DNA from: Gammaproteobacteria bacterium
GTDB taxonomy: Bacteria; Pseudomonadota; Gammaproteobacteria; Enterobacterales; Alteromonadaceae
DNA: 64,000 nt
NCBI GenBank assembly: GCA_018222985.1
Contig: JAAEZG010000003.1
Coordinates: 238,234 to 302,233, forward strand
Direction: 5' to 3'
Under the pieces are notes generated by a model. It was not told the DNA's origin, ran no database searches, and saw only the letters and a program-made list of their open reading frames with translations. A program made the position numbers and the translations under genes. Positions 50,495-61,466 of the stretch are shown piece by piece; position 1 is the stretch's first letter; every line of letters begins with the position of its first letter.

Positions 50495-51394
50495 ATGACC
50501 GATGACGCTGCTCGTAGTCGCCAAGGAGTGTTTTTTGCGATCGCTGCATACACCATGTGGGGCATTGCGCCTGTTTATTTTAAATGGCTTGAATCTGTCC
50601 CGGCACTAGAAATACTCAGCCACCGAATTATTTGGTCATTTATTCTGGTGCTGGCACTTATTCTGGTGCTGCGTCGCGGTGGCCGCTTAAAGCCCGTGCT
50701 GCAGAACAGAAAACAAATGCTACGCCTAGCTTTAGCGACCTGCCTACTTGGCGGCAACTGGTTTTTGTTTATTTGGGCCATTAACAACGATCATATTCTT
50801 GATGCCAGCCTTGGTTACTATATTAATCCGCTGTTGAATGTCGCTATTGGCATGGCATTCTTTGGGGAACGGATGCGCAACATGCAGTTAGTCGCTATTG
50901 CGCTTGCTGTTACAGGAGTGCTTATTCAGGTGATATCGTTTGGCTCGGTACCTTGGGTGGCGTTGGCGCTGGCCTGCAGCTTCGCTATTTATGGTGCGAT
51001 TCGTAAACGCTTGCCTATCGACTCAATGACTGGTTTGTGGCTAGAAACCTTGATTTTATTACCGGCGGTGCTGATTTATATGGTGTTTTTTGCGAGCTCA
51101 AGTGCCGCAGATATGACCCAGAACACTTGGCAAATTAATACTCTGCTCATTGCCGCTGGCGTCGTCACCACCGCGCCGTTGTTGTGCTTCACCGCCGCCG
51201 CCCAACGCATTCGTTATTCAACGCTTGGGTTTTTCCAATACATTGGCCCGTCCATGATGTTTATTCTGGCGGTGTGGGTTTATGGCGAACCGCTGGCCGC
51301 TGACAAGTTAGTGACCTTCGGTATTATCTGGCTTGCGTTAGCTATTTACAGCGTCGACACGCTGCTATTTCAGCAGCGTTCTAAGCGCGCGTAA
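50495..51394 (+). CDS. rarD: EamA-family transporter RarD
   Basis: A 299-residue inner-membrane protein with ten predicted helices and the RarD marks AAYTMWGIAPVYFKWL, HRIIWSF, NWFLFIWAINNDHILDASLGYYINPLLNV (about 83-111) and the STLGFFQYIGPS region. Some members are linked to chloramphenicol sensitivity; the substrate is unknown. Its last 25 bases overlap the convergent uvrD. Confidence 0.92.
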   Translation: MTDDAARSRQGVFFAIAAYTMWGIAPVYFKWLESVPALEILSHRIIWSFILVLALILVLRRGGRLKPVLQNRKQMLRLALATCLLGGNWFLFIWAINNDHILDASLGYYINPLLNVAIGMAFFGERMRNMQLVAIALAVTGVLIQVISFGSVPWVALALACSFAIYGAIRKRLPIDSMTGLWLETLILLPAVLIYMVFFASSSAADMTQNTWQINTLLIAAGVVTTAPLLCFTAAAQRIRYSTLGFFQYIGPSMMFILAVWVYGEPLAADKLVTFGIIWLALAIYSVDTLLFQQRSKRA

Positions 51395-53565
51395 GCAACC
51401 ACCAACCATTTACTGCCCGCATCGTCGAAATTAATTTGTATACGACTTTGTGGGCCAGTGCCTTCGTAGTTCAACACCGTGCCTTCGCCAAATTTAGTGT
51501 GGCGCACACGTTGCCCCAAGCTGTAACCGGTTTCTTCAAAGGCTTGATGGCTAGCGCCACTATGAAAACGCCCTAATGCCGGCGAATGGTGTTTGGTTGT
51601 GGCTTGCAAACGCACATGGTTGAGCATTTCGGGCGGCATTTCCCCCACAAAACGGCTGATGCGGTTAATGCGTTCCTGGCCATAAATACGGCGCTGCTCG
51701 GCATAGGTAATCACTAACTTTTGCATGGCGCGCGTCATACCGACATAACACAAGCGGCGTTCTTCTTCTAAGCGGCCACTTTCCCCCAACGACATTTGTG
51801 ATGGGAATAAACCTTCTTCTACGCCCACCATAAACACCAATGGAAACTCGAGGCCCTTGGCACTGTGCAAGGTCATCAGTTGCACCGCATCTTGGTGCGC
51901 ATCGGCTTGCTCTTCGCCAGACTCAAGCGCAGCATGAGCCAAGAAGGCATTTAGCGGTGTCATGTCATCTTCAATCACATCATCTAAGGTATTGAAGTTG
52001 TCACAGGCGTTTACCAGCTCTTTTAAGTTTTCCACCCGTGTTTCAGCTTTCTCGCCTTTTTCTGATTCATACATGGCCATTAAACCAGAGCTTTTTATCA
52101 CGGTGTCAGCTTGGCGGCCAAGTGGGTAGTCGGCGGTTTCATCTTCAAGCTGATCAATTAAATCTAAAAAGGCTTTGACCGCGTTGCCGGCCCGACCTGA
52201 CAACACTTTTTCATGCACCAACTGCTTCGCGGCTTCCCACATGGGTAAGCCGCGTTCGCGCGCGCCACTGCGAATAATATCTAGGGTGCGGTCACCGATG
52301 CCGCGTGTGGGGGTGTTGATCACGCGCTCAAGTGCGGCGTCGTCATTGCGACTAGCTAGCAAGCGCAAATAGCCCAGCGCGTCTTTCACTTCTTGGCGAT
52401 CAAAGAAACGCAAACCGCCATATATGCGATAAGGAATTCGCGCATGCAGTAATGCTTCTTCTAGCACTCGTGACTGGGCGTTACTACGATATAGAATGGC
52501 GACATCTTGTAGCGCATTACCATGTTCGTTCCATTGTTCAATGCGCCCGGCAATGTACCGCGCTTCGTCCATTTCGTTGAATGCTGCGTAAAGATCAATA
52601 GGCTCGCCTGACGCCCCTTCTGTCCAGAGTTCTTTGCCTAAGCGCCCGTCATTGTTGGCAATAACTTCATTGGCTGCGGTTAAAATATTATTGGTAGAAC
52701 GGTAATTCTGCTCTAAGCGAATGGTCAGCACATTCGGGAAGTCGCGTAAAAATTGGTGAATATTCTCAACTTTTGCTCCGCGCCAGCCATAAATAGATTG
52801 GTCGTCGTCGCCCACAATGGTCACATAATTATTGTGTTCGGTTTCTTGCCCCACACCGGAGAGCAGTTTAATCCAGGCATATTGAATGGTGTTGGTGTCT
52901 TGAAACTCGTCCACCAAAATATGCCGAAAACGGCGCTGATAATGCTCACCTACGTGGCGATTCTCGCGCAGCAATTCTTGTGCTCGCAATAGCAATTCAG
53001 CAAAATCAACCAGCCCAGCGCGATCACAGGCAACTTGGTAGGCGTCATATATTTCTTTGAATGTGCGCTCATTAATGTCGTAGCCATCTAAGTGATGCGG
53101 CCGCAGGCCTTCATCTTTTTTGGCATTAATAAACCACTGTGCTTGCTTAGGCGGCCAACGCTTTTCATCTAGGTTTAGGCTTTTAATGGTGCGCTTGATC
53201 AAGCGCTGTTGGTCGTCACTGTCAAGAATTTGAAAGTTCTGCGGCAATCCAACATCCATATAATGCGCGCGTAATAAACGGTGGGCCAAACCGTGAAAGG
53301 TGCCCATCCACATGGCCCGCACCGAACTGCCTAACAGCTGCTCAACGCGCCCACGCATTTCAGCCGCAGCTTTATTGGTAAAGGTGACCGCCATAATGCT
53401 ATGCGGTGACAAGCCGCGCTCTTGAATAAGCCATGCAATACGATGCACCAGCACCCGTGTTTTGCCACTGCCAGCGCCAGCAAGCACCAACATATGGCGC
53501 TCATCAGCACCAACGGCTTCGCGCTGTTTGTCATTCAATGGGGCGAGTAAAGGATGCTCATGCAT
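51370..53565 (-). CDS. uvrD: DNA helicase II UvrD
   Basis: A 731-residue SF1A helicase for mismatch and nucleotide-excision repair. The N-terminal LLAPLNDKQREAV is the Q motif, Walker A is AGAGSGKT (29-36), VDEFQDTN is motif II, DDDQSIYGWRGA motif III, and the C-terminal tail is of UvrD type with FGEGTVLNYEG (Tudor-like, contacts RNA polymerase). It follows yigB as in Escherichia coli. Confidence 0.96.
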   Translation of the reverse strand: MHEHPLLAPLNDKQREAVGADERHMLVLAGAGSGKTRVLVHRIAWLIQERGLSPHSIMAVTFTNKAAAEMRGRVEQLLGSSVRAMWMGTFHGLAHRLLRAHYMDVGLPQNFQILDSDDQQRLIKRTIKSLNLDEKRWPPKQAQWFINAKKDEGLRPHHLDGYDINERTFKEIYDAYQVACDRAGLVDFAELLLRAQELLRENRHVGEHYQRRFRHILVDEFQDTNTIQYAWIKLLSGVGQETEHNNYVTIVGDDDQSIYGWRGAKVENIHQFLRDFPNVLTIRLEQNYRSTNNILTAANEVIANNDGRLGKELWTEGASGEPIDLYAAFNEMDEARYIAGRIEQWNEHGNALQDVAILYRSNAQSRVLEEALLHARIPYRIYGGLRFFDRQEVKDALGYLRLLASRNDDAALERVINTPTRGIGDRTLDIIRSGARERGLPMWEAAKQLVHEKVLSGRAGNAVKAFLDLIDQLEDETADYPLGRQADTVIKSSGLMAMYESEKGEKAETRVENLKELVNACDNFNTLDDVIEDDMTPLNAFLAHAALESGEEQADAHQDAVQLMTLHSAKGLEFPLVFMVGVEEGLFPSQMSLGESGRLEEERRLCYVGMTRAMQKLVITYAEQRRIYGQERINRISRFVGEMPPEMLNHVRLQATTKHHSPALGRFHSGASHQAFEETGYSLGQRVRHTKFGEGTVLNYEGTGPQSRIQINFDDAGSKWLVVAYARLERC

Positions 53566-53628
53566 GGAAAGTCACCAAAAATTCAAAATTGCAGTGTAGT
53601 GGCTGAGTACTGTATATGCAACCAGTTA

Positions 53629-54351
53629 TCATGCCGTTTTTAAGAGAAACTGTGTGAGTTTCGCTAAGTCGTTATAGGCCAATGTCGGCAATATGTGTAA
53701 GTGCTCAGCACGCCCCAAACCGCCAGTAAACCAAGCGCTTTGCCAGCCAACTCGGTGTGCACCTAAAACATCAGCGCTTGGGCTATCACCGACATGTAAC
53801 CAATTGTATGGGGCTAGCTGTGGTTGCATGGCTGCCGCAGCTTGAAACATATCCGCAAAAGGTTTGCCGCGAAGGCCATCGGAGGGCTGCAGCACACCTT
53901 GAAAATAAGCACCCAGGCCAATAGCGTCGACATTCACATTGCCGTTACTCAGTGCGTACAACGGGTAGCGCTCAGCAAGCGCTGCAAGGTGCTCATGTAC
54001 CGCAGGCGCTATATCAACTGCATTACGATGCGCCATAAAGTGGGCAAAGGCCGCCTCGGCGCCAGCGCGAGCCTCGTCGTCACTAATACCGAAAGATTGC
54101 AAACCAGCGGTCAGCGCTCGTAACCGTAATTGCGTCATGTTACTTGCTAAATCGGGTTCACGGCGCATGAGTGCCATGCGGTGTGCCGACCAGTCAGCAG
54201 CCTGCCAGGTTGCGGTTTGGGGAAATTCTCGCACGACAAAATCGCGCACCGCCTGCTCGGCTCGCAGCATAACAGGCACGTTGTCATAAAGGGTGTCGTC
54301 AAGATCAAAGCTTAGCGCTTGAACCGGCATGAGGCGTCGATAAAACTGCAT
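53629..54351 (-). CDS. yigB: HAD-superfamily phosphatase YigB
   Basis: A 240-residue HAD phosphatase. The Escherichia coli homologue removes phosphate from the riboflavin precursor 5-amino-6-(5-phosphoribitylamino)uracil. Motif I is SFDLDDTLYDN, motif II the LSNGN region, motif III K in LRGKPFADMF, motif IV HVGDSPSADVLGA. The ATG at 54351 has AAAGG ahead. It is 9 bases after xerC, in the same order as in Escherichia coli. Confidence 0.88.
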   Translation of the reverse strand: MQFYRRLMPVQALSFDLDDTLYDNVPVMLRAEQAVRDFVVREFPQTATWQAADWSAHRMALMRREPDLASNMTQLRLRALTAGLQSFGISDDEARAGAEAAFAHFMAHRNAVDIAPAVHEHLAALAERYPLYALSNGNVNVDAIGLGAYFQGVLQPSDGLRGKPFADMFQAAAAMQPQLAPYNWLHVGDSPSADVLGAHRVGWQSAWFTGGLGRAEHLHILPTLAYNDLAKLTQFLLKTA

Positions 54352-54360
54352 GTTAAGCCT

Positions 54361-55263
54361 TTATTTTTTCTTTCTGGCGCGCGGATGGGCGCCATCATAA
54401 ACCTTGGCAAGATGCTGAAAGTCTAAGTGGGTATATACCTGTGTGGTACTCAAATTAGCATGCCCTAGTAGCTCTTGCACTGCGCGTAAATCACCGCTCG
54501 ATTCTAACATATGTGAAGCAAACGAGTGACGCAGTTTATGAGGGTGTAAGTTGCCTTTGAGCCCTTGTTGCTGCCCCCAAAAGTTCAAGCGTACTTGCAC
54601 GGTACGTGGGTTAATACGCTGTTGGCGTTGGGATATGAATAATGCCACTTCGTCCAGTTTGCTGCCCAACCACTGCGCACGCACGGGCAACCAGCGCTCC
54701 AGTGCTTCAGCAGCGCAACGGCCATAAGGCACAATGCGCGTTTTATTGCCTTTACCCAGCACACGTAGCTCGCGGTGACGGCTATGAATGGCATCTATGT
54801 CTAAAGCGACTAATTCTGCCAAACGCAAACCACTACCATAAAGCAATTCCATCATTGCTGCATCACGTATGGCGAGCGGATCATCTTGGGGCAACTGCAA
54901 CAGTTGACTAATGCTATCCACATCAAGGTTTTTCGGAAGTCGTTTGGCGGCGCGTGGAGCTTTAAGTTGTGCGGCTGGGTTGTCGAGCAACCACTGGTCG
55001 CGCATTAAATAGTTGCAAAAGGTACGCCATGCGGCTAAGCGCAATGCCAGCGACGCATCGCCCAAACCACGACGCCGCCAACTAATAAATAGCCGCTCTA
55101 GCACCGGTAACGTAAGCTGTTTCGGTTCTGACACTTGGCTACTGGATAGCTCGATTAGGTCGTCCGCTAAAATAGCGCCATAACTGCGCAAAGTGTGCTC
55201 GGCAAGCCCACGCTCGCCGGCTAGGTGATCAAGAAAGCGTTGCCTTAGCGCATCAAGCGTCAT
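54361..55263 (-). CDS. xerC: Tyrosine recombinase XerC
   Basis: A 300-residue recombinase that with XerD resolves chromosome dimers at dif. Catalytic residues are visible: Arg in YGSGLRLAEL, Lys in LGKGNKTR, His-Arg in HPHKLRHSFA, His in LGHANLSTT and the Tyr nucleophile in QVYTHLD. The start is the ATG at 55263, which overlaps the DUF484 gene by 11 bases; the longer frame to 55296 is antisense to nothing useful and lacks family match. Confidence 0.95.
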   Translation of the reverse strand: MTLDALRQRFLDHLAGERGLAEHTLRSYGAILADDLIELSSSQVSEPKQLTLPVLERLFISWRRRGLGDASLALRLAAWRTFCNYLMRDQWLLDNPAAQLKAPRAAKRLPKNLDVDSISQLLQLPQDDPLAIRDAAMMELLYGSGLRLAELVALDIDAIHSRHRELRVLGKGNKTRIVPYGRCAAEALERWLPVRAQWLGSKLDEVALFISQRQQRINPRTVQVRLNFWGQQQGLKGNLHPHKLRHSFASHMLESSGDLRAVQELLGHANLSTTQVYTHLDFQHLAKVYDGAHPRARKKK

Positions 55264-55969
55264 CGCTCTGCGCCTGGTAACTTGCCTGATGAGCAAGCAA
55301 TGGCGGCAAAATCTTGGTCAGTAGGGCTTGTAGCTGACGCACTAAGAGGGTGTCCATTGCCGGTTCAAAATGCCCAGCGTCATGGTTACCTATCGCCAAC
55401 ATACCCAGCTCACCCTTGTCGCCCAATAAAATCAGTGCCACTGAAGCAATAGGTTCATTCGGGAAGAGCAATTTCTTTTCGTCTTCGGTTAACCGGCCCA
55501 AGTACACATTGGCCGACTGAAAACGCTTGCTCAATAGCTTCTTGTGCGTGTCGGCCGCAAAGGTAAACTGCTCGTCCAACTCAATTGGGCTATCAAAAAA
55601 CTTCAATGACAACGCTGGCATATTAAGTTGCGTTGAAAACGTTTCTTGCAGTGCATCCATCACTTCAGCCAAATGGGTGCAAGCAAGCAATGCCACATAC
55701 AAATCACTGTACGCACGAAATAGTTCTTCGTTGCGCCGAGCGGTGACCATCAAGTCGGTAATTTCTTCTTCTAGCTGCATAATGCGTTGGCGCAATACTT
55801 GCTGCTGACGCTCAACAAGCGATACCGCTCCGCGCTCTTGATGGCGCAAGCTAAGTTGCTTAAGTAGCTGCGGATGATGCTCAAAAAAGTCTGGGTTCTC
55901 GGCCAAATACTGCGCTATCAGCGTGTCATCAACCACAGGATTCGGTATTGGTTTAACGTCCGTCGTCAT
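55253..55969 (-). CDS. DUF484 family protein
   Basis: A 238-residue protein with an N-terminal helix region ([22 protein letters not shown]) , a coiled-coil stretch (about 50-80) and a GAF-like C-terminal domain, the pattern of DUF484 (YigA-like). Its position between dapF and xerC is conserved in gammaproteobacteria. Function unknown. The start overlaps the dapF stop by 4 bases. Confidence 0.88.
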   Translation of the reverse strand: MTTDVKPIPNPVVDDTLIAQYLAENPDFFEHHPQLLKQLSLRHQERGAVSLVERQQQVLRQRIMQLEEEITDLMVTARRNEELFRAYSDLYVALLACTHLAEVMDALQETFSTQLNMPALSLKFFDSPIELDEQFTFAADTHKKLLSKRFQSANVYLGRLTEDEKKLLFPNEPIASVALILLGDKGELGMLAIGNHDAGHFEPAMDTLLVRQLQALLTKILPPLLAHQASYQAQSDDA

Positions 55970-56787
55970 AATTTTAGGTATCCATCATATACATGCTCAG
56001 CAGGCCCTGTCATACGCACTTGCTGGCCTGGTTGCCAGCGAATACTCAGTTGCCCACCCGGTAATTCAACCGTGACCTGTTCATCAAGCTTGCCTTGGCG
56101 CATGCCAATAACTGCAGCAGCACAGGCACCGCTTCCACAAGCTTGGGTTTCACCCACGCCGCGCTCATAAACTCGTAGTTTCACATGCTGGCGATCAACC
56201 ACTTGCATAAAGCCGACATTAACGCCATCAGGGAAACGCTCATGCGTTGCAATAGCTTGCCCTAGTGAAGCAACCGGCGCGGTGTCGATATTGTCCACTT
56301 CAATCACACAATGCGGGTTGCCAATGCCCATTACCCCACACAAAATAGTTTGGTCTTGCTCGCGCAGAATATAGGTCAACTCTTCTTTGTTGGCCTTAAA
56401 AGGCACGTCGCTGGGGTTAAACTGCGGCTGCCCCATTTCAACCGTAATACGCCCATCGCGCTCATGGTGCAAGACCATTTTGCCAGCTTTGGTGCTCACC
56501 CGCAGATGATTGCGATTGCTAAGGCCTTTTAGTTTCACAAACAAAGCGAAGCAGCGCGCACCGTTACCGCATTGCGACACTTCGCTGCCATCGGCATTAA
56601 AAATTCGATAATGAAAGTCTAAGTCGGGGTCATAGGGCGGCTCAACTAACAATAGTTGGTCGAAGCCAATGCCACGGTGCCGATCAGCCCAGTGCCTAAT
56701 TTGCTCAGGGTTCACATAAATATTCTGAGTTACCCCGTCAATCACCATGAAGTCATTGCCGAGCCCATGCATTTTGGCAAAATTCAT
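55966..56787 (-). CDS. dapF: Diaminopimelate epimerase
   Basis: Cofactor-free epimerase of 273 residues that turns LL- into meso-diaminopimelate for peptidoglycan and lysine. The two catalytic cysteines are C73 (SQCGNGARC) and the one in [18 protein letters not shown] at the N-terminus is also conserved. It overlaps lysA and the DUF484 gene by 4 bases each. Confidence 0.96.
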   Translation of the reverse strand: MNFAKMHGLGNDFMVIDGVTQNIYVNPEQIRHWADRHRGIGFDQLLLVEPPYDPDLDFHYRIFNADGSEVSQCGNGARCFALFVKLKGLSNRNHLRVSTKAGKMVLHHERDGRITVEMGQPQFNPSDVPFKANKEELTYILREQDQTILCGVMGIGNPHCVIEVDNIDTAPVASLGQAIATHERFPDGVNVGFMQVVDRQHVKLRVYERGVGETQACGSGACAAAVIGMRQGKLDEQVTVELPGGQLSIRWQPGQQVRMTGPAEHVYDGYLKL

Positions 56788-58034
56788 TCAGGCGTCTCCA
56801 ACAGGTGTTCACCTTTCCATAAGTCTTCTAGCCGTTCACGCTCACGTATGAGTTGAACTTGCCCCCCATTCACCATTACTTCAGCAGCACGAGGACGTGT
56901 GTTGTAATTTGAGCTCATGGTAAAACCATAGGCGCCAGCGTTCATCACTGCCAATCGGTCGCCTTCTTGCGCCGATAAATGTCGCGCATGCCCCAAAAAG
57001 TCACCGGTTTCGCATACCGGTCCCACCACATCAACAATAGCCTTGTCGGCATCATGCTGACGCACTGGAATAATGTCATGATACGCTTGGTACAGAGCAG
57101 GGCGCATAAGGTCATTCATGGCGGCATCAACCAACACAAAGTTTTTGTCTTCGCCCGACTTTAAGTACTCTACCGTGGTGATTAGCGCGCCCGCGTTACC
57201 AACAATGGCACGGCCTGGCTCCAGTAGCATGGTTAAATTACCCATGCTTCCCGCCCGCTCTAAAAGCGCTTGTAAGTAAACACTTACATCTGGCGCACGC
57301 TCTTGCTGGTATGGAATGCCCATGCCTCCACCCATATCCAGGTGGGTAATTTCAATACCTTCTTCGCGTAGCTCGCCAATCAGGTTGAGCATAATATCAG
57401 CGGCATCTAGAAAGGGTTCTAGCGTTAAAATTTGCGAGCCAATATGGCAATCTAGCCCTTGTAATTTAATGTTTGGCAGTGCCATTGCTCGCCGCGCAAC
57501 CGCTCGCGCATCTTGCATCGCAATGCCAAATTTATTGGCTTTTAGCCCGGTTGAAATGTACGGGTGGGTTTGCGCATCAACATCTGGGTTTACCCGCAGC
57601 GATACCGGTGCCATAACGCCATGCGCGTTGGCAACCTGGTTCAAACGCTCAAGTTCAGCGGCCGATTCGACATTAAAACAATAAATACCTTGCTCGAGGG
57701 CATAAGCCATTTCTTCTTGGCTTTTGGCTACCCCAGAGAACACCACGTCTTTGGCTTTACCACCCGCCGCAAGCACCCGCGCCAGCTCACCGCCGGAGAC
57801 AATATCAAACCCGGCGCCTAAACGGGCCAATAAATTCAAAACCGCCAAGTTACTGTTGGCTTTTACGGCGTAGCACAGCTTGTGCGGTGCAGGCCAATGC
57901 GCCGCGAAACGTTGCCAGTTCGCGGTGATCAGAGTTTGCGAATACACGTACAAAGGCGTGCCGTAGGTCTCGCTAAGCTCATTCAGGTTGCATTGATCGG
58001 CATGCAAAATGCCATTTACATAATCAAAACTCAT
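56784..58034 (-). CDS. lysA: Diaminopimelate decarboxylase
   Basis: PLP enzyme of 416 residues for the last step of lysine synthesis. The Schiff-base Lys is K58 in [26 protein letters not shown] and the partner-subunit [11 protein letters not shown] are all present. It lies between lptM and dapF with 4-base overlaps on each side, so lptM-lysA-dapF-DUF484-xerC-yigB form one coupled string. Confidence 0.96.
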   Translation of the reverse strand: MSFDYVNGILHADQCNLNELSETYGTPLYVYSQTLITANWQRFAAHWPAPHKLCYAVKANSNLAVLNLLARLGAGFDIVSGGELARVLAAGGKAKDVVFSGVAKSQEEMAYALEQGIYCFNVESAAELERLNQVANAHGVMAPVSLRVNPDVDAQTHPYISTGLKANKFGIAMQDARAVARRAMALPNIKLQGLDCHIGSQILTLEPFLDAADIMLNLIGELREEGIEITHLDMGGGMGIPYQQERAPDVSVYLQALLERAGSMGNLTMLLEPGRAIVGNAGALITTVEYLKSGEDKNFVLVDAAMNDLMRPALYQAYHDIIPVRQHDADKAIVDVVGPVCETGDFLGHARHLSAQEGDRLAVMNAGAYGFTMSSNYNTRPRAAEVMVNGGQVQLIRERERLEDLWKGEHLLETPE

Positions 58035-58171
58035 GCCTGTTCAGCCTGCTCAGCGGGTTGATTCTGCTCGGGTGGAGGAGGTAATTCTAACGGCCCTTTT
58101 TGTCCACACGCGGCGATAAAACCGAGCGTTCCTGCTACAATGATCAGACGCATTACTTTCAAGTTAAACAT
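58031..58171 (-). CDS. lptM: Small LptM-like lipoprotein (LPS translocon maturation factor)
   Basis: A short lipoprotein with lipobox IAA-C followed by GQKGPLELPPPP, the pattern of YifL/LptM, which helps LptD oxidation and assembly. With the ATG at 58171 the precursor has 46 residues; an ATG at 58153 (40 residues) is also possible, and the much longer open frame to 58297 overlaps cyaY. Its place next to cyaY and the lysA-dapF genes is the conserved one. Confidence 0.85.
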   Translation of the reverse strand: MFNLKVMRLIIVAGTLGFIAACGQKGPLELPPPPEQNQPAEQAEQA

Positions 58172-58260
58172 CGGTAAACTGTACCTAATTATTACGGTTA
58201 AAATTGTTGTTGTGTCTATCATCGCATTGAGACGCGCAAATGTCATTATCAGGAGTTGAC

Positions 58261-58587
58261 ATGCAAGAGCACGAATACCACGAATTAGCTGAATCAACCA
58301 TATTAGCCATTGAAGAAGCAGTTGAAGCCTGCGGCGTTGACATTGATTGTGAGTCAGGTGGCGACATTTTGGAATTAACCTTTCCCAACAACACCAAAAT
58401 GGTGATCAACAAGCAGCCGCCGTTACACCAACTATGGGTAGCTACCAAGTTTAATGGGCATCATTTTGAGTGGCGCAATGGCCAATGGATTGATAACCGC
58501 ACCGGCAGTGAGCTGTGGAGTTTGCTAAGCGAAGCCGCAAGCAAGCAAGCCGAAACCCCTATTTCTTTATCACCTGCGGATTCATAG
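58261..58587 (+). CDS. cyaY: Frataxin homologue CyaY
   Basis: A 108-residue iron-binding protein that regulates Fe-S assembly through IscS. The acidic first helix ([25 protein letters not shown] region), [11 protein letters not shown] and [18 protein letters not shown] are frataxin features. The ATG at 58261 has AGGAG at good spacing, so it is preferred over the one at 58240. It is divergent from lptM. Confidence 0.94.
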   Translation: MQEHEYHELAESTILAIEEAVEACGVDIDCESGGDILELTFPNNTKMVINKQPPLHQLWVATKFNGHHFEWRNGQWIDNRTGSELWSLLSEAASKQAETPISLSPADS

Positions 58588-58596
58588 GCCCTGTAC

Positions 58597-59538
58597 ATGA
58601 GTAAAACACTGACGATTGCCACCCGTAAAAGCCTACTCGCCATGTGGCAAGCAGAACATATTAAAGCCCGCTTAGAACAGCTGCACAGCGACCTTTCGGT
58701 TGAGTTGCTGCCTATGAGCACCAAAGGCGATGTGATTTTGGACACGCCTCTGGCCAAAATTGGCGGTAAAGGTTTGTTCGTTAAGGAACTCGAAGTTGCC
58801 ATGTTAGAAGGCAAAGCTGATTTAGCCGTACACTCAATGAAAGACCTGCCGGTTGAGTTTCCAGAAGGCTTAGAGCTGTTCGGTATTTGCGAACGCGAAG
58901 ACCCACGTGACGCATTTGTGTCCAATAACTACGCACAATTATCAGAGTTGCCGGAAGGGGCTATTGTCGGTACCTGCAGCCTACGCCGCAAATGCCAAAT
59001 TCTGGCTAACTTCCCGCACTTAGTGGTGCATGATTTGCGCGGTAACGTGCAAACCCGTTTGCGCAAGCTCGACGAAGGTCAGTTTGATGCCATTATTTTG
59101 GCTGCTTCTGGGCTGATTCGCCTCGAGCTAACTGATCGCATTAAACAACGGATTCCAGCAGACCTGTGTCTGCCGGCAAATGGTCAAGGCGTACTTGGCA
59201 TTGAATGCCGCAGTGACGACGAAGCCACAAAGGCACTTCTAGCGCCGTTAACCTGCGCCGATACACGCAGTTGTGTACTTGCCGAGCGCGCTATGAATCG
59301 ACGTTTGCAAGGCGGCTGCCAAGTTCCCATTGGTGCCTACGCTGAGTTGCACGGCGACCAAATTCATTTGCGCGGCTTAGTTGGGCGCCCTGACGGCAGC
59401 GAAATTGTTGAAGGCGAGATTAAAGGGCACCGTGACCACGCGGAAGCTTTAGGTACTGAGCTCGCTGAGTACTTACTCGCCCGCGGCGCCGGTAAAATTT
59501 TAAAAGACGTGTACGCGGAGAATGATTTGCAGTCATGA
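58597..59538 (+). CDS. hemC: Hydroxymethylbilane synthase
   Basis: Joins four porphobilinogens into hydroxymethylbilane. Of 313 residues, the start [13 protein letters not shown], the [13 protein letters not shown] and [12 protein letters not shown] motifs, and C241 in [12 protein letters not shown], which holds the dipyrromethane cofactor, are diagnostic. It starts the hemCDXY set and overlaps hemD by 4 bases. Confidence 0.97.
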   Translation: MSKTLTIATRKSLLAMWQAEHIKARLEQLHSDLSVELLPMSTKGDVILDTPLAKIGGKGLFVKELEVAMLEGKADLAVHSMKDLPVEFPEGLELFGICEREDPRDAFVSNNYAQLSELPEGAIVGTCSLRRKCQILANFPHLVVHDLRGNVQTRLRKLDEGQFDAIILAASGLIRLELTDRIKQRIPADLCLPANGQGVLGIECRSDDEATKALLAPLTCADTRSCVLAERAMNRRLQGGCQVPIGAYAELHGDQIHLRGLVGRPDGSEIVEGEIKGHRDHAEALGTELAEYLLARGAGKILKDVYAENDLQS

Positions 59539-60314
59539 TGCATAAATTGCTGCTGTTGCGCCCAGAAGACCAAGCTGGCTCATTAGTTGCCATGCTGCAG
59601 CAACGCGCTGCCACGGCGGGCGTTCAAGCTGACTGCTTGGTGCACAGTATGGTCAGCATTGGTGGCTATGACGACCCCAACCACAGTTTGCGGAATATTT
59701 TGTCGCAAACTTGGCACGGCGGTTTAATGGTGAGTGTGAATGCTGCTAATTACTTTGCGCAACAAGCTCAGGCTTGGGCGCCAGAGTACGCAATGCCTAT
59801 TGCACGTTGGTTTGCAGTGGGGCCAACCAGCGCCGAGGCCATAGCGCGCGTTGTACAGCGGCCCGTGACCTGCCCATGGCGCATGCACAACAGCGACGCC
59901 TTATTGCAGTTGCCTGAGCTACAAAATGTTGCGGGCCAACAGTGGTTGCTGGTTCGCGGTCGCGGTGGCCGTGAGCTGGTCGCCGACACCCTACGTGCAC
60001 GCGGCGCACAAGTAACTTATTTAGAGGTTTACGAGCGCGTGCCAAGCAAGGTTGATCTGTCGACTATTGAACAGTGGCAGCAGCAGGTTCACGGCATTGT
60101 GGTTAGCAGTGCTGAACAGTTGGGTTATTTTCTTGCGGCGTTACCACAGCACGCGCTACATTGGCTATCACAGTGTTATTGGGTGCTTGCTAGCGAGCGA
60201 CTTGCGAAGTTGTTACCGGTTGCCATGCGGCAACGAGTTGTTATTGCCGATAGTGCCACGCCATTTGCGCTTGCCGATGCTTGGCAAAGGTTAATAAAAA
60301 AGGAAGATTTATGA
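59535..60314 (+). CDS. hemD: Uroporphyrinogen-III synthase
   Basis: Closes and inverts ring D to give uroporphyrinogen III. The 259-residue protein is poorly conserved, as usual for the family, but [13 protein letters not shown] at the start, [41 protein letters not shown] (about 140-168) and [13 protein letters not shown] are recognisable. It overlaps hemC and hemX by 4 bases each. Confidence 0.93.
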   Translation: MMHKLLLLRPEDQAGSLVAMLQQRAATAGVQADCLVHSMVSIGGYDDPNHSLRNILSQTWHGGLMVSVNAANYFAQQAQAWAPEYAMPIARWFAVGPTSAEAIARVVQRPVTCPWRMHNSDALLQLPELQNVAGQQWLLVRGRGGRELVADTLRARGAQVTYLEVYERVPSKVDLSTIEQWQQQVHGIVVSSAEQLGYFLAALPQHALHWLSQCYWVLASERLAKLLPVAMRQRVVIADSATPFALADAWQRLIKKEDL

Positions 60315-61462
60315 GTGAGTCCACGTCTAACGAATTAGAACAACAAGAATCATCAACGCCGGTTGCTGATCACGAAGACACGGCGACCAAGTCACCAGCA
60401 TCTGCTACCGCAACTAAGTCGCGCTCTAGCAGCCTAGTGCCCTGGTTGGTGGTACTCATTCTTCTGCTTGTCATTGCTGCCGCCGGTTGGTTTGGCTACC
60501 GTCATTTAGTACCTATGCATACGCAGCATCAACAAGCACTCGAAAACTTGCGTAGCGAGCAAACCGCAACTCAAGCAGAATTGGAACAATTACAACAAAC
60601 GCTTGAAAGTACGTCGGGCCAAGTTAATGAGCAGCTTGAACAGGCGCTAAGCGCACAAGAGCAGCAGCTGCGTCAACAGTTGCAGGCGCAACAATCGCAA
60701 CTTGCCGACTATCGGTTGGCGGTAGAGTCAGTGCAAGCTGAGCTGGCCAACCTAGATATGTCGCAAGAGTCAAATTGGCGCATTTTTGAAGCCTACGAAC
60801 TGACTGGCCGAGCCGCAACCAAACTGTGGATAGAACAAGACCCACAAGCAAGTTTAGCATTCTTGCGGTTGGCCCAATCACACTTGGTCGCCTTGAATAA
60901 CCCAGCACATATGGCGGCGCGCCAAGCGTTAGCCAATGATATAGCTGCCCTTGAGCAACTGCCAGAAGCACAAGTGACTGAAGTGAGTATTGCTTTAGGT
61001 GCACTGCGCGACCGCATTAGCCGCAGTATGTGGTATCAACAACTGGCCATGACGGATACGGAACAGGCTCCAACCGCAGACGACACTTGGTTAGCCAACT
61101 TAAAGCGCAGCGCCAATACCTTGCTGCAACAGTTTGTTCGAGTACAGCGTCGTGACACGCCCGTTGAGCCCTTGATTGCTGACGCTTACTTTGACGTGGT
61201 GCAACAACGCCTTTTGCTGCAACTACAGTTGGCCCAACAAGCCGCTATGCAAGGTGAGCAAACGCTTTTCGAGACCACGCTCGAAGAAGCAATCAACCAA
61301 TTGCACGTGCTTGAAGGGCAAATTACAGATACCGGCATTACTGATGTTGTAAAGCAACTTACCGAGCTATCGCAAGTAACGCTGCGCCCAGATTACCCAA
61401 CCCAGTTAGAAGCAACAAACCAGCTGAAACGTCTTGTTCGCCAACAAAACGTAGGGGGTTAA
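60311..61462 (+). CDS. hemX: HemX-type membrane protein
   Basis: A 383-residue protein with a cytoplasmic N-terminus of about 40 residues, one membrane helix (42-63), a coiled coil (about 70-150, rich in Gln and Glu) and the periplasmic HemX domain (SNWRIFEAYELTGRAATKLW, then DPQASLAFLRLAQSHL). The role is unclear; the old uroporphyrinogen methylase name is not supported for this family. The ATG at 60311 overlaps the hemD stop and has GGAAG ahead. Confidence 0.9.
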   Translation: MSESTSNELEQQESSTPVADHEDTATKSPASATATKSRSSSLVPWLVVLILLLVIAAAGWFGYRHLVPMHTQHQQALENLRSEQTATQAELEQLQQTLESTSGQVNEQLEQALSAQEQQLRQQLQAQQSQLADYRLAVESVQAELANLDMSQESNWRIFEAYELTGRAATKLWIEQDPQASLAFLRLAQSHLVALNNPAHMAARQALANDIAALEQLPEAQVTEVSIALGALRDRISRSMWYQQLAMTDTEQAPTADDTWLANLKRSANTLLQQFVRVQRRDTPVEPLIADAYFDVVQQRLLLQLQLAQQAAMQGEQTLFETTLEEAINQLHVLEGQITDTGITDVVKQLTELSQVTLRPDYPTQLEATNQLKRLVRQQNVGG

Positions 61463-61466
61463 TGGT

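Noticed and set aside
60624..61004. 126-codon minus-strand frame opposite hemX
   Set aside because: Antisense to a conserved gene, with no homology pattern or ribosome site.
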